Below are positions 1 to 11,488 of a stretch of 64,000 bases of DNA, piece by piece. The notes under the pieces were generated by a model. That model saw nothing but the letters and a program-made list of their open reading frames with translations. It was not told where the DNA came from and searched no databases. Positions within the stretch are counted from its first letter, which is position 1; each line of letters starts with the position of its first letter. This DNA comes from Penicillus capitatus (lineage: Eukaryota > Chlorophyta), in assembly GCA_965649825.1 (NCBI GenBank), contig OZ287700.1:186001-250000 (forward strand), given 5' to 3'. The position numbers were made by a program, and so were the translations under genes.

Positions 1-835
1 AATCTAAGCGTCGTTGCTTGCTTGCTTGGATCGTGTATCGGAAGCGATGTCCGAACGTGACGTGCAAGAATCGAACCTCAGAAACTCGCACTTTATCGAA
101 CTTGATCACCTCTATTCGTGCAGCAATGAACAATCCGTATTGTAACTTATATATAATGATGCTCTTCTTACTCTCGTGTCTTTGACTCCATTCTGCTTCC
201 CGTTAGGTTCCGTTGCGATTCGTTTCAGGAAAAGCGTCATCCTTTGCAGAGAGTCGTTCGAACACATGTGCATCGACCATTCGCATCTCATTTTCGTGTA
301 CGACACATCCGGTTCGCTACATGTCGTCTTTGAAGGTACCATCTGTGTCGAGAAGGCGGCGATTCATTTCGCACTGCGACAGAAAGAGATCTCGTGGTAT
401 GAAAACCTATTCGAATGGTGCGCTGTTAATCCATTGACTGCCGTCGGTACACGATCTTCACTTCCGACGCTCGCATCGCAGCGCATGTGTGTGTCAAGGG
501 AGCGCATGGGCAACAGTCCTTGGCGGATCCTTAGCATATCAGTGGTCACGTCCCATTCCTCTACAATTGAAGATCATACATTCGCGAATCTACGCTCAGG
601 TTCGGCAGATGAGATGCAAGATGAAGGTATGAGTGTTGGATGGCGAAGGGATTTACTGTGGCGGCGCTCTGTGCCACCGGTATCATCAAAACCATGCAAA
701 CGTCACATCAGAGCAAGCAACGAAGAGACTCATTGGAGAAACATTTGCCTTGAACAAGTGAATCTCGTTTCCGTACTAAAACACTTTTGTAAACTTTGGA
801 TCCTCCCCGTCGACGGATTCCTCGAACACACGACT
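1..835. other. Unassigned window edge, no confident gene
   Basis: No recognisable gene was found here. The plus strand has an open frame of 265 codons (176-973) that would end tail-to-tail inside the last exon of the OFD1-like gene, but its translation matches no family I know and has no domain, signal or repeat. The minus strand has only shorter open stretches. The region may hold 3' exons of a gene extending beyond base 1, or plain intergenic DNA. Confidence 0.3.
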
Positions 836-3800
836 TTATTCTTCAGAATTGGACAGAAGAATCATATCTTCGTCGAGCTCAGGCGGCAGAGAACTGCCCG
901 TTTCATTTTCTGTGTCGCTCTGAGGCGGCGGCGGGTCATGATCGACACGGACGTCGGTGGAGATCATACGTGATGGTGATGTGACAGCTGAGGAGATCGT
1001 GGCAGGAGGATGCTCAAACGGCGTTTCTGCTTCGCAGTTCTGCGGCATCTCTGCCCCGCCTCGAGGCAGAACGGATTCTCCTGATGCAAAGCGATCTTCC
1101 GTTGACGTGACAGGTTCCACTTGACTGGATGCTTCCGCATGCTCTATGTCCTCCTTTTCGCTCTCTACTTCGTCGAAATCGTCTTCATACGAGTCAGCGT
1201 GACTGGCAGTCGATGATTCGCCCTCGATATCGTCCATCGCTCTTCTTTCAGCCACGATGACGTTTGGATTCGGCAAGCACGGCGATGACATCCCTTCGGC
1301 TGATGGGATCCCGTTTTCAACAGCTGACGCCGAAAAGAGCTCAGCAAATTTGGGAGGCACTGGCAAGACAGGAACATTCGACAGCCACTCTCCGTTGCAC
1401 GGTATTGGCAGACACGGACTGCTAAGAGCATCCTTGGATCCCAAATCCACCGTCACAGGCACCGTGACAGAATCTAGCGAATGCGAAACGAAAGGACGAC
1501 ATTCCCACGGAATCGCAACGGGACTGGGTTGAGCGATCACTTGAGCCGATTCCCCAAGAACAGTCGCCAGTGCTGTGCTCAACGATGTTGATGCCTCAGC
1601 AACGCACGCACTCTTTGTCGTTGGACAAGAAACGGCGACGGCTGGCTGTTCGGGAGCCTCGGGCACATGAAGCAGCGTGAGAAGTCGCTGAGCGTTTTCT
1701 TGCATGCATGGGAGATTGGCTTTGGAGACAGCATCGTTTGGATCACCCGTAGCGTCTGACGGCTCAGAATCGCCCGTCTCCGAAACGCCATCGGTATCGT
1801 CCGACATCGACCCAGCAAAGATCCCCTCAATTCTGGAACGTATGGCGGTGTCTTCTACCAAAGACTGTCGCAAAGTGCTTCTGGGAAAGAATGTCGATCC
1901 TCCAATGTCCACAGGATCTCCTCCAGCCGCATCCCATGTCATCAGAGAGCGTTTCATCTCCTCCTTCAAGATCTCGATGCGATGCCTCAATGCATCCTCC
2001 TCTTTGGCCAGGTCTTGAAAACGTTCTTTCCTCTTGAAGTGGAGAAACGATGTTGAGTGATGGTCCTCGTGGCGATCGATATCAGCAGTCCAGGGATCTG
2101 GAGCTTGGCAATAAGTCCCTCGTTCCTCCTTAGCCGCTCCTTGCCCGTTCGTATTTAAATACTGCTCTCGCAGATGTTGGACCTTCATCTTGAGACCACA
2201 ATTCTCGCGTTCGGACTCTTCGAGGAGCTTTCTGGCATCTGCCAATTTCGACAGCGCATGTTGACTGTTCTCTGCTGCCTACAGCACATCCATCACGCGC
2301 CGTTGACTTGGTGGTCATAGACAAGTGCATATCTACACGCACTTGTGTCATCAGTCCATCCATGTGTTGGCATTTTATCTTCCATCCATCTCTTTCGCGC
2401 CGAAGTCTCTTCGCGCGGCATTCTGCAGCTCTCGTCTTTTCCGTCTCTTTGCGCATCTTGGTCTTCATATCCGTCATACGTGCGTGGGATGCGTTCATTT
2501 GTTGCAGGAGTTCCTTTACCACTGTCACTCGATTCGCCTCGCCTGACACACAACGCTCACTCTCGTACGCTTAGCTGATGAAGACCTGCCTGTGGCGGCT
2601 GGCAACAGAGGCAATCCCTCAGATACACGAAAGGACGCAAGCAGCGCTTTTTGAAACTCTGCCATCTCGGACTGCATCTTCCTGAGCCGATTTATCAGAA
2701 TCCCTTCGTTCTCTCTTAGTCGGCACACATTCTCCTGTGCTTGTCTCAGACGATCGCGCAGGGTGCGCTGCTCCTCTTTGTCGCGCTCCACTCCACTCCT
2801 CCACTCACGTCGCTGTCGTTCGAGTCTCGACTGCTCGGACTGTACACGACTGGATCTGAATAGGAGAGCGGCTGGATGGATGGGTACTTGAAGCGAGAGC
2901 TTGGTCTGGATCAGTTCTTGGTGCTCGGTAGCGAGACGCTGTTGTGCCTGGAGATGCGCCTGTACCTCTATCTGTTTCTCTTTCGTCGACCATGCCAAGA
3001 TTCTGTCCTGCAGTCCGTGTTCGGCACTCATAAGCGACTGCTCGCGTTGCTTCAGCTGTAGCTCCAACTGCTCCGTGTGTCGCTAGAAGAGAGCGCGACG
3101 TTGTATGGCGTGCATTTCGCCGTCACACGTACCAAACGCTCGGCGACGGCTCTTTCGAGTGTCACGCGATGCTCCTGTAGCATTTGCTCTTCTCTGCGCC
3201 GTTTCTCCTGGTGCGCGGACAAAGCGCGTTCGAATTCTGCCCGTTGTCTCTGGACATCATCCATCAGACAGCGCTCTTTCTCTCCTAACGCGTCCACTCG
3301 AGCCTAAAACGCATGCACCCCTGTGCGAGCACAGACACCGCGATCTATCGGCAGCACCTGATAGGCAGCATCGAGATGTTCCTTGTGTATCTGCACGTGT
3401 CTTTGCCACTCTTGCGCTTCCTTCTGTCGTATGTCTTGGATCTCGTCTGAACGGAATCGTTGTACCTGATATCACCGTATTGCTGCTCCCTGTGGCGTTG
3501 CGTCGACCGATACCCGTTGCTCGACTTCTGCTTCCACTTGCTGATGGTGGCGCTTCTTGACTTCGTGCACTTCTTGTTGGAAAGCTTGAATCGCGGCAAA
3601 GTAGCTCGATTCCAGCTGCTTTAAATACTTTTGTGGCCCGTTCTCGTCATCCTTTGTCTGCGAGACAGAGTTCAGAAAAGCTGCCATGCTCTCCAGCAAC
3701 GCTATCAAAAATCCTGCCCACAACGATCGGGTCAAACGCAAACGGAACGATGCGTTGTTGCCTTGGTTCGCATTTTTGGCGAGGATGTCGCTAACGGTCT

Positions 3801-4182
3801 GAACGAATTTTGGCCATCCGTTGAGGCCGAGTACCCGAAGGCTTTCCATCGGCGTCGGCGCCTGAGCGGTCTCGACGCCACTCTCCGCAGCATAGATGGA
3901 GAGACTGTAGTGATAGCCATGTCGTTCGAGGTATTGCGCGATCATATGATCCACCGCGCCCGTCTGTCCCGACGGTTTTCTTCCGATATCGACCAAAGCA
4001 GCGTCATGCTTCTTCTTGAGCTCCTGCAGAATCTCGCAACGCATTTTTGCCTAAGGTCATCCATCGTTTTCGTCCCGCATTCATATCGCCAAGCCATGGA
4101 CCTTGATCTGTTGCGCAATGCCACTGTTCTTGAGCTCAACATAGAGGTGGCGGCGCTTCTCGTCCACATCTGATGTTGCCAT
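836..4182 (-). CDS. OFD1: OFD1-like LisH/coiled-coil centriolar protein
   Basis: Multi-exon gene. Exon 1 (4182-4102) joins through a 51-nt GT-AG intron (4101-4051) to an exon with a LisH motif (IAQYLERHGYHYSLSIYAAE) followed by ESGVE. This matches vertebrate OFD1 in spacing and in the preceding short helix (LKNSGIAQQIKAKMR). Downstream exons (about 3297-3052, 3067-2525, 2549-2293, 2245-836) encode long Gln/Glu/Arg-rich coiled coils, then a Ser/Glu-rich acidic tail ending at TAA 838-836. The splice before the last exon removes about 64 nt (GTGCGTG to CTGTAG). OFD1 caps centriole distal ends and is needed for cilia, so its presence implies a flagellated cell. Identity rests on the LisH region; the rest is generic coiled coil. 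FOPNL is the closest alternative but is far shorter. Some middle exon joins were not resolved. Confidence 0.75.
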
Positions 4183-4759
4183 GCCACGACGGCGCCAAAG
4201 TAACGACGGATAGTCTGATAGAACGTCAAAGCTGCGCAGATGATCATTTTGACGCGAGATGGCGACGGCGATCCATTGAGCGCATTGTTGGGGGATGGGG
4301 TCATCATGTGGCCTACCGTTTCACCCGAGAGGCGCCCTTTTATCAGGGGGTCGCTTTTCTGATGGTCTTATCAGTCACGACTGTACTCGAACAGGATTTG
4401 TTCTTCAGTCGGCAAAACCGTGACGGTGCACCAAAAGTGCCCGACACCCACATCCGATGACGAGATCGTCCCGGACGAAGCGATGAACTCGGGAAAGCGC
4501 TCGCGCTCAACGGGAACTGACCCTCGAAAGGGATACACTGAGGATCTCTCCCATACCATTTTACTCAATCTCTGCACCCCTATCAATCTAGCCCTCTCTC
4601 TCACCCTCTAGTTTAACAAAATCTGCCCGTCTGTTTTTTGCGCCCCGTCTGCGCTGTCTTCTTTTCGAGGCGCATCGTTGAACCCGATCATGTTCAACAT
4701 GATGTGCATTTAATATTGGCGCGTTTTGCAATTCGTTATCATTTGCGTCGTGTTTCGCG
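4183..4759. other. Divergent intergenic/promoter region
   Basis: 577 bp separate the start codons of the OFD1-like gene and RNR2. Short open frames occur on both strands (for example minus 4604-4371), but none resembles a known protein. The region should contain both promoters. No TATA box was convincing. The one site I can support is the E2F-like octamer listed separately. Confidence 0.5.
4716..4723 (+). promoter_or_regulatory. E2F-like site upstream of RNR2
   Basis: The sequence TTGGCGCG fits the E2F/DP consensus TTSSCGCS and lies 36 bp upstream of the RNR2 start codon. RNR2 genes are classic G1/S targets of E2F in plants and animals. One short match can occur by chance, so this is suggestive only. 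Confidence 0.4.
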
Positions 4760-6198
4760 ATGGAGAAAGAGAATGTGGATAGTCCACTCACGAGCAAGAA
4801 GGGCCAAACGGCACAGCTGGGCGATCCATTGCTCGATGAAAACCCCGACCGCTTCTGCATCTTTCCGATCAAGTACGACTCCGTCTGGGAATACTACAAA
4901 AAAGCGGAAGCGAGTTTCTGGACGGGTATTGCGATCATTGAAACGGATGTGACGTCTCACTCTTTTTGTCCGTATCGCAGTCGAGGAAGTCGATCTGGGA
5001 GCGGATGTGCGTGACTGGGAGAAGTTGACCACCGACGAGCAGCACTTCATCAAATACGTTCTCGCTTTCTTTGCGGCCTCTGACGGCATCGTCATCGAAA
5101 ACCTCGCCACACGCTTCCTGAGAGAGATCCAGATTCCCGAAGTGACGTTCTCTCCTGTTAGGTACCTCGGATGAGCGTCTTGTCACATAGGCTCGGTCTT
5201 TTTACTGCTTTCAATTGGCCATCGAGAACATTCATTCGGGTGAGATGGCGAAAAGAGTGAGAAAGAGTGAGAACTGATGTGTGATGTAGAGATGTACAGT
5301 TTGCTGTTGGAAACGTACATCCGCGATCCGGTCGAGAAGGACCATCTCTTTCATGCGATTCAGACCATTCCTGCCGTTCGCAAGAAGGCAGAGTGGGCAC
5401 TGAAATGGATCGACAGGTTACACCATTCTCACTCTTTTGCTTTGAAGCGATGGATGGATGCCACAGTGCGACGTCCTTTGCCGAGCGACTGGTCGCCTAC
5501 GCCGCCGTCGAAGGAATTTTCTTTTCCGGAAGGTTACATACCATTGACGGCGCGCCATGCAGAAGAGTGACAAAAGTGTGAGATGTGTAGTTTCTGCGCC
5601 ATCTTTTGGCTGAAGAAGCGAGGACGCATGCCGGGCTTGACATTTTCCAATGAACTCATCTCGAGGGATGAAGGATTGCACACCGATTTCGCTTGTCATC
5701 TCTACAGGTCTGCTCTCTGCCACTTCTCGTCCATATGTTCCCTCTTCTCTGCAGCCTCCTTCAGACGCAGCTCTCTCCGACCATCATCACAGACATCATT
5801 ACCGATGCTGTGCAGATCGAGACAGAATTCGTTTGCGATTCCTTGCCCGTTGCGTTGATCGGTATGATCCCTCATCTTCCTCTCTGGCGATTGGACGTAT
5901 GGACGGTATTCAGGGATGAATGGCCCACAGATGAGTCAATACATTGAGTTTGTGGCAGATCGACTGTTGTTGGCTCTGGGGTGCTCGAAAGTGTATCACT
6001 CCGCCAATCCGTTCGATTTTATGGAACAGATATCTCTACAGTATGTCTTTCTCTGCCCCATTGCTGTTTGTCACTGTCCACGTCGACAGGGGCAAGACGA
6101 ATTTCTTCGAGAAGCGAGTGGGAGACTACCAGAAATCGGGAGTCATGTGCAAAACGAACGAGGAGCACAAGCAGTTCAGCACGGATGCAGACTTCTGA
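4760..6198 (+). CDS. RNR2: Ribonucleotide reductase small subunit (R2)
   Basis: Encodes the radical-generating small subunit of class Ia ribonucleotide reductase, which makes dNTPs with the large subunit. Nine exons and eight introns of about 45-58 nt join cleanly. Protein landmarks run in order: FFAASDGIV (iron-ligand Asp), [20 protein letters not shown] (iron ligands Glu and His), the radical Tyr in [34 protein letters not shown], then [17 protein letters not shown] and [10 protein letters not shown]. The C-terminus ends DADF, the conserved tail that docks in the large subunit. All metal ligands are present, so it should be active. The fourth intron must end at the CAG before TGCGACG to keep the frame. 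Introns 1 and 4 carry TCACTCTTTT and introns 3 and 5 carry its inverse. An E2F-like site lies just upstream. Confidence 0.96.
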
Positions 6199-6295
6199 AC
6201 GCGCATGTGGAGGACCTAACGAATGAGACAGCTATCGACTACACTGCACGACGATGTGAGAAACGGACACAAAGTTTACTCGACATGCGTTTTCG

Positions 6296-7430
6296 TTAAA
6301 CCACGCGTTCCGATCTTCGCTTCTTTGTCTTTTTCTTTATTTCTTTGAAGCTCTTTGTCGATGGTGCGCTCCCTGCGGCAGCTTTGATCTCAGATGCGCT
6401 GCTCTCGACGATGCCATCATCAAAGAGCGTGCGTGTGCCTCGGTTTGCCTCTCCGCCGCCAATTCTGTCGCGCTTTCGACGTTGACCCAGTCCTGCACGT
6501 GTTTGCACATGCGACGAGATCCGATCGCATCTCTGAAACAAACCTTGCTTGGAAGTCGGTGCGGCGCGTTGGAGTCGATCGTAGAGCTCGGATGTGTCCT
6601 TCTCCGAAAGAGCCTTCATCGACGTCACTCTTTGTGAAGAGTGAGAAGAACGCCTTTCTTTCTGAATCTCGTTCAAAGTACCGGCACGGACGAACATCGC
6701 CTTCCACCACCTACGTCCAGTCATCACACCAGGCAAAAGTGTGACATGGCGACAGACGCATTCTCATTGTCCAGCGATGACGGGAAGGACGAAGGTGAGC
6801 AAACGACCGGATCCGAGGTCACATATGTTTCTTGGTTTTCGGGATTCTGTCCCAGAATGGCAGCTAGATCGGCCTCGGAGTAACTCTTGACCATTTTGGC
6901 GCGTTCTTGTTTTGCGTACCGTCCACGATGAGCTTTCGCTTTGGGCTTCTCAAGCTTCGCTCTTTTCTGTCGATCACACAACGGCCTCACGTTTGGACGA
7001 TCTGTTCACACTTTCTCACTTTTTTTGATTTCTTCTCGGAGGCAGCAATATCTGCACGCACTTCTGTCAAGTTCTTAAGTACTGCCTCAAATCGGTGCGT
7101 GTTTCCTTCCCATCGTTTATGCCGCTTATCCAATGCTTCATCCTAACCTCCATTCAAAAAGAAAACGTCGACCGATATCCAGATTCGAAAGGAGAGCAAG
7201 ACCACTCCGATTCCTTGTTTCCCTACTCGAGCTTTGGCACGAATGTGTTTCTTGATACCCGATCCATCCAACCCCTGCGGCAAAGCGATCACGCATATGG
7301 CGTCTGTGTGTTATGTACGTACCAATCCTTGTCCTTCTGTCCACCCCATCGACGTCAGAAGCTTGTATCCCGCCGAGTCTTTGCGCACTCCCTGATACAC
7401 AACGTGTGCATCTCTTCCAAACGTCTCCAT
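6296..7430 (-). CDS. G-patch nucleolar protein (GPATCH4/D111-like)
   Basis: Start ATG at 7430. Exon 1 encodes [20 protein letters not shown] and reaches MGWTEGQGL; a 5'-GTACGT intron then leads to [20 protein letters not shown] and GIG. Together these form a complete G-patch (GW..GQGL.....GI), an RNA-interacting motif that activates DEAH helicases. After two more introns come [20 protein letters not shown] and DLAAIL, and near the end [15 protein letters not shown]. Both blocks align with the plant D111/G-patch protein family (compare RYKRREKGKLVNSYS and GKQGLG) and with human GPATCH4. The C-terminus is Lys/Arg-rich, as in nucleolar proteins. One intron (about 6730-6840) carries TCACACTTTT. 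Likely role: ribosome biogenesis in the nucleolus, inferred from the family. Confidence 0.78.
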
Positions 7431-7589
7431 GGAGCCGCCAAGACGCACAGGATCCTGCTGCTAAGGTCGAAACGTCCCATCACACGTCACATCTGCGCAT
7501 TGCGGCGTGTTGCTGTCCCTTCGACAGGCGCGTGGCGACACGAATACGAGCATCATCTCCATCGTTACGTTAACGACATTGACGGCGCA

Positions 7590-8240
7590 ATGGCGGTCGT
7601 TCCGCTGATGTCCGAGTCGCGGCTGCGTCTGCCAAGAGATGGACGACGTGTGTTATCCCTCTACCGAGGCCACCGAATACACACAGCATCCAGAAACGGT
7701 CAACCTCGTTGGCGAAGAGCTGCCTTACGTCTTCGGGCTTCTGGCACGTTCCCTAACGCGACCAATGTCGAACAGCGCCTTGAAGCGGCACTCAAACGCA
7801 TGGAGAGATTGGAAGCAACGGTTAAACGCATGGAAGAAAGCATCAACGATCTGGCACAAGATATACGATTCCAACGGGCGCTTTCTGTGCTCCCGGATGA
7901 CAGCAGTAGCAGTAGTAGCAGCAGTGAGAGCAGCATGAGTAGTGGAGAGGAATGTCTGACGCCGACGATCTCATCAGTGGCCGGCCGTGTCACCGTCTGC
8001 ATGGGCAAGGACTGCCAAAAACAAGGCAGTAAAGATCTGCTCAAGAAAGTTGAGTCGGTTATGACGTCGCATCCAGAGATGAATAATGTGACGGTTAAGA
8101 CGTGCAAGTGTCTAGACGAGTGTGGCAAGGGACCTGTGATCTCAGCCAAGTTTGGCAAGAAGAAAGGCCAGAAACACAAGAAAGTGAAGGGCAAGGCTGT
8201 GGAGTCGCTTTTACTCAAACAAATGCACAAAGCGGAATGA
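7590..8240 (+). CDS. Thioredoxin-fold [2Fe-2S] ferredoxin-like protein
   Basis: The C-terminal ~85 residues carry VTVCMGKDCQKQGS and, 30 residues on, KTCKCLDECGKGP. This is the Cys layout of the thioredoxin-like [2Fe-2S] family (NuoE/24-kDa fold, also found as stand-alone proteins in cyanobacteria and plastids). Upstream are a short coiled coil (RLEAALKRMERLEATVKRME), a Ser run (AGCAGTAGC repeats near 7900) and an Arg-rich N-terminus that could be a plastid or mitochondrial leader. The frame stays open upstream to 7095, but that stretch is antisense to the first exon of the G-patch gene, so I start at the ATG at 7590 (next in frame: 7608). Partner and exact function are unknown. Confidence 0.7.
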   Translation: MAVVPLMSESRLRLPRDGRRVLSLYRGHRIHTASRNGQPRWRRAALRLRASGTFPNATNVEQRLEAALKRMERLEATVKRMEESINDLAQDIRFQRALSVLPDDSSSSSSSSESSMSSGEECLTPTISSVAGRVTVCMGKDCQKQGSKDLLKKVESVMTSHPEMNNVTVKTCKCLDECGKGPVISAKFGKKKGQKHKKVKGKAVESLLLKQMHKAE

Positions 8241-8312
8241 ACAGATATGAAATACGCGTTTGCGCATATATATGTCACTCGATCTCAAACATCCTCGCCG
8301 CTTTCTTGACAT

Positions 8313-11300
8313 CTAGACTTTGGACGTCGTTGTAGACTCCGCCTCCTCTGGCTTCGTCTCGGATGATGCGTCGACATCGAGAGCCGTGGTGGACTCTGTT
8401 TCTTCTGGCTCATCCTCGGATGTTGCTTCGACATCGGCAGGCGTGGCGGCCGCCGCCTCCTCTGACTTCGTCTCGGATGTTGCTGTTGCTCCGACATCGG
8501 CAGGCGTGGACTTTGCTTCCTCTGGCTCATCCTCGGATGTTGCTTCGACATCGGCAGGCGTGGCGGCCGCCGCTTCCTCTGGCTCATCCTCGGATGTTGC
8601 TGTTGCTCCGACATCGGCAGGCGTGGACTTTGCTTCCTCTGGCTCATCCTCGGATGTTGCTTCGACATCGGCAGGCGTGGCGGACTCTGTTTCCTCTGGC
8701 TTCGTCTCGGATTCGGTTTTGAGATCAGGAGGTGTGGTAGTGGCGGTGGGTGGTTGTGGCAACAGAGCACGTCGCGAGAAGCTGTATTTGTTTTGTGCAT
8801 TGCACGAGAGGACTTTCACATCGAATCGATCTCCTATTTTGACCACCGTCTTGACATCTTTCACACGCTCCGCCGAGATCTCTGAAAGGTGAACGAGCCC
8901 TTCTCTGCCAGGAGCAATACTCACAAACGCGCCGAACGATTTGATGGACACCACCACGGCGTTCTTGATCACTTGACCGACTGTGAGCTTTCCAACTGTT
9001 AGCTGGATCAGTTCGGACGCGCGTTCGACGTCTTCGAAGGAGGACCCATTGATTTCGATCTCCCCTGAGGCGTCGATGAGAAGTGTCGTCTTGCTCTCCT
9101 CCTCGAGGGCACGGACCGTTTTGCCGCCAGGTCCGATCAACTTGCCGACGTTGGCGGAATCGATTGACGTGAGCTTGATGTGCGGAGCGAGTGGTGAGAT
9201 CTCGCAACGCGCACGGGGACGACACTTGTCCATTTCTTTGAGGATATGCTTCCGGCCACTCTTTGCTTGCGTCAGCGCCGCCGAGAGAATCTTGTAGGTC
9301 ACTCCAGGAACTTTGACATCCATCTGAAGGGCAGTAATGGCATCGGCGCTTCCGGCCACCTAAAAACGATCGATCTGAGATGCTGTCTGCCAGAGATGCT
9401 TGTGACCTTGAAGTCCATATCACCTAAGGCATCTTCCGTTCCCATAATGTCACTCAAAACCGTAAAGGATTCATTGTCGGCATCGATCATCAGTCCCATC
9501 GCAATACCGGCGATTGGCTCCAAGAGCGGCACACCTAACACAGATCTCTCATCTCGGCCTGGAGACAAGAGAGAGCTCAGTACCGGCGTCGAGCATAGCA
9601 AGACATGCGCCACAGACAGATGCCATGGAGCTTGATCCATCGCTTTCTGTGATCGTGCTTTCGACACGTATGGTGTAAGGAAAGTGCTCGACATCTGGGA
9701 CAGCAGCTGACAGTGCCCACGTCGCCAGTTGTCCATGGCCCAATTCTCGTCGACCAGGATACAGCGTAAATCGCCGGACTTCGCCGACACTGGCAGGCGG
9801 GAAGAAATACTGGAGGTAGAATCGCTGAAGTTCTTCTTCCTGTAAGGTATCGATCTTCTGCCCCGCTTTCTGGCTGCCTAACTGGTGCATGCATCTCTCT
9901 TTGATGTGACAGAAGAGTGAGATATCGCACCCAGTGTCGCCACACACAACGCCTGTGTATTTCCTCGAGTAAACAGCGCACTGCCATGCGTTCTGGGCAA
10001 GATGTTCGCCGAAGAATAAATCGGTCGAATGCTCTCTGCTGTACGACCATCCAATCTCACCCCTTTCTCCAGCATCTGCTCCCGTAGGATCCTGGATTCG
10101 CACGCCTACCATCACACGTATGCCTTTCGTCTACAGATAGGACAAAAGCAGAGAGGTCATGCACATGGTATGCTCGCCTGACTGAGAATTTGTCAACAGC
10201 CATATCCAGTTCAGGTTGTTCGGCCTCTGTGAGAAAACGCTTTTCGATCTTCTCCCAGAGCAACGCTCGATCGCTGTTGCGTTCTTTCTTCGATGGCTTG
10301 GAGAAGATCTCGACGACGTCGTCGTGGCAGAAGTCGTAGACTGCATTTGTCAGATCTGAAGGAATAGGACGGATGCCGTCTGTCATCTTTTCTTTCCCTA
10401 CCTCCGCAATCCACCTCTCCAGTTTCTCAGAAACGCGTTTTACATATTTCAATCCGCTCTCTAAGGCCTGTCACATCACGTCACATCATAAAAGAGTGAT
10501 GTCTTTGGTCACACTTTGAGAAAATCTTCCTCTTTGATGAAGTCGGCACTGGTTTCGATCATCACGATGCCGTCGGTCGTCCCTGCCATGACCAAATCCA
10601 GTCGACTGTTCTCCTGTTCCTCGGCTGTCGGGTTCACAACGACGTCATCGTCAATCCATCCCACACGCACGCCGACGACAGGTTTCTCAAAAGGCAGATC
10701 CGAGAGCGCCAGGCAGACGCCAGCTGCCGTAATCGCCAGTGGCTGCGTCGAATTGATGTTGTCATAACTCATGACAGTTTCCAGAATCTGCGTCTCTTTT
10801 GACCAGCCCTCTGGAAACAGTGGCCGTATCGACCGATCGACGATCCTCGATGTCAACACTTCGTGATCTCTCTGGCGTTCTCTCTTGATGAACCCCTGCC
10901 TAAACACACAACGCGCCTTGAATTGTCGCGTTTGATCAAACAGAGACCCAGCATCTCACGCCGTGCGGCCAACAGAACTGAGTTTCTCCACGTAATCCAC
11001 CGTCAACGGAACGAAGTCCAGCAAACTGGCTTCCGGTTTACAGCATGCCGTGGTGTAGATCACCTAAGAGAGAAATCAACAAAAGAGTGAGAACAGTGTG
11101 ATGACCGTGTCTCCTTGTCGAGCCAGCACAGCGCCATTCGCCTGTCGTCCAATGGCACCCGTCTCGATCACGAGCGCCCTCTCGTCACTCGTACTGTCCA
11201 AGGCGAACCTTTCCGGCTCTAGAGGAGCGTACGGATCCTCATAGCCATTCTGCGTGGCGTGCAGACGCGAGAGGACCCTCCTGCTGGACCCTCTCCGTCT

Positions 11301-11435
11301 GCCAGTCGCGGCGGTGTCCGATCCTCGAAGCGGATCTTTGCGACAGGCCAGACGCCGATCGTCTCGACTGCGCGAGTGAGGGGTTGTCGCGATAGGCGAA
11401 GACCAATGCCGCGCAAGAACGTTCTCGACCAACAT
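8313..11435 (-). CDS. PNP: Polynucleotide phosphorylase (PNPase), organellar
   Basis: 3'-5' phosphorolytic exoribonuclease. The start at 11435 opens with an Arg/Ser-rich leader of about 70 residues that looks like an organelle-targeting peptide. Exons give RNase PH core 1 ([39 protein letters not shown]), the all-alpha linker, and core 2 ([50 protein letters not shown]). KH ([16 protein letters not shown]) and S1 ([19 protein letters not shown]) domains follow. After S1 an Ala/Pro/Glu-rich repeat tail of about 120 residues is added. Several introns are about 47 nt; the one at 10468-10514 carries both recurring intron words. Expected site of action is the plastid or mitochondrion. It lies 53 bp downstream of listerin on the same strand. 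Confidence 0.93.
8393..8700 (-). repeat. Tandem 117-bp coding repeats in PNPase tail
   Basis: A word beginning catcctcggatgttgc recurs at 8411, 8528 and 8645, exactly 117 bp (39 codons) apart. Each unit encodes two related half-repeats, [16 protein letters not shown] and [19 protein letters not shown]. The array is in frame and acidic, and probably disordered. Copy number may vary between strains. Confidence 0.9.
10468..10514 (-). repeat. Intron with both recurring intron words (PNPase)
   Basis: This 47-nt intron lies between exon ends encoding DFLK and ALESGLKY. It begins GTGTGACC, contains ATCACTCTTTTATG, and ends with TGATGTGAC twice and then AG. It is the clearest example of the shared intron sequence found across this window. 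The donor-side AAAGTGTGAC spans the exon/intron boundary. Confidence 0.8.
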
Positions 11436-11488
11436 ACGTCTGTACCCGACGAGGTTCAATTGTACGACACTGTCGGTGTATACATAGA

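Noticed and set aside
6610-6650. Possible GC-AG intron in the G-patch gene
   Set aside because: Removing it breaks the frame, and the uninterrupted reading is consistent.
7095-7589. Long upstream open frame of the thioredoxin-fold protein
   Set aside because: It is antisense to well-supported G-patch exons (MGWTEGQGL and [11 protein letters not shown]), so it was not taken as coding.
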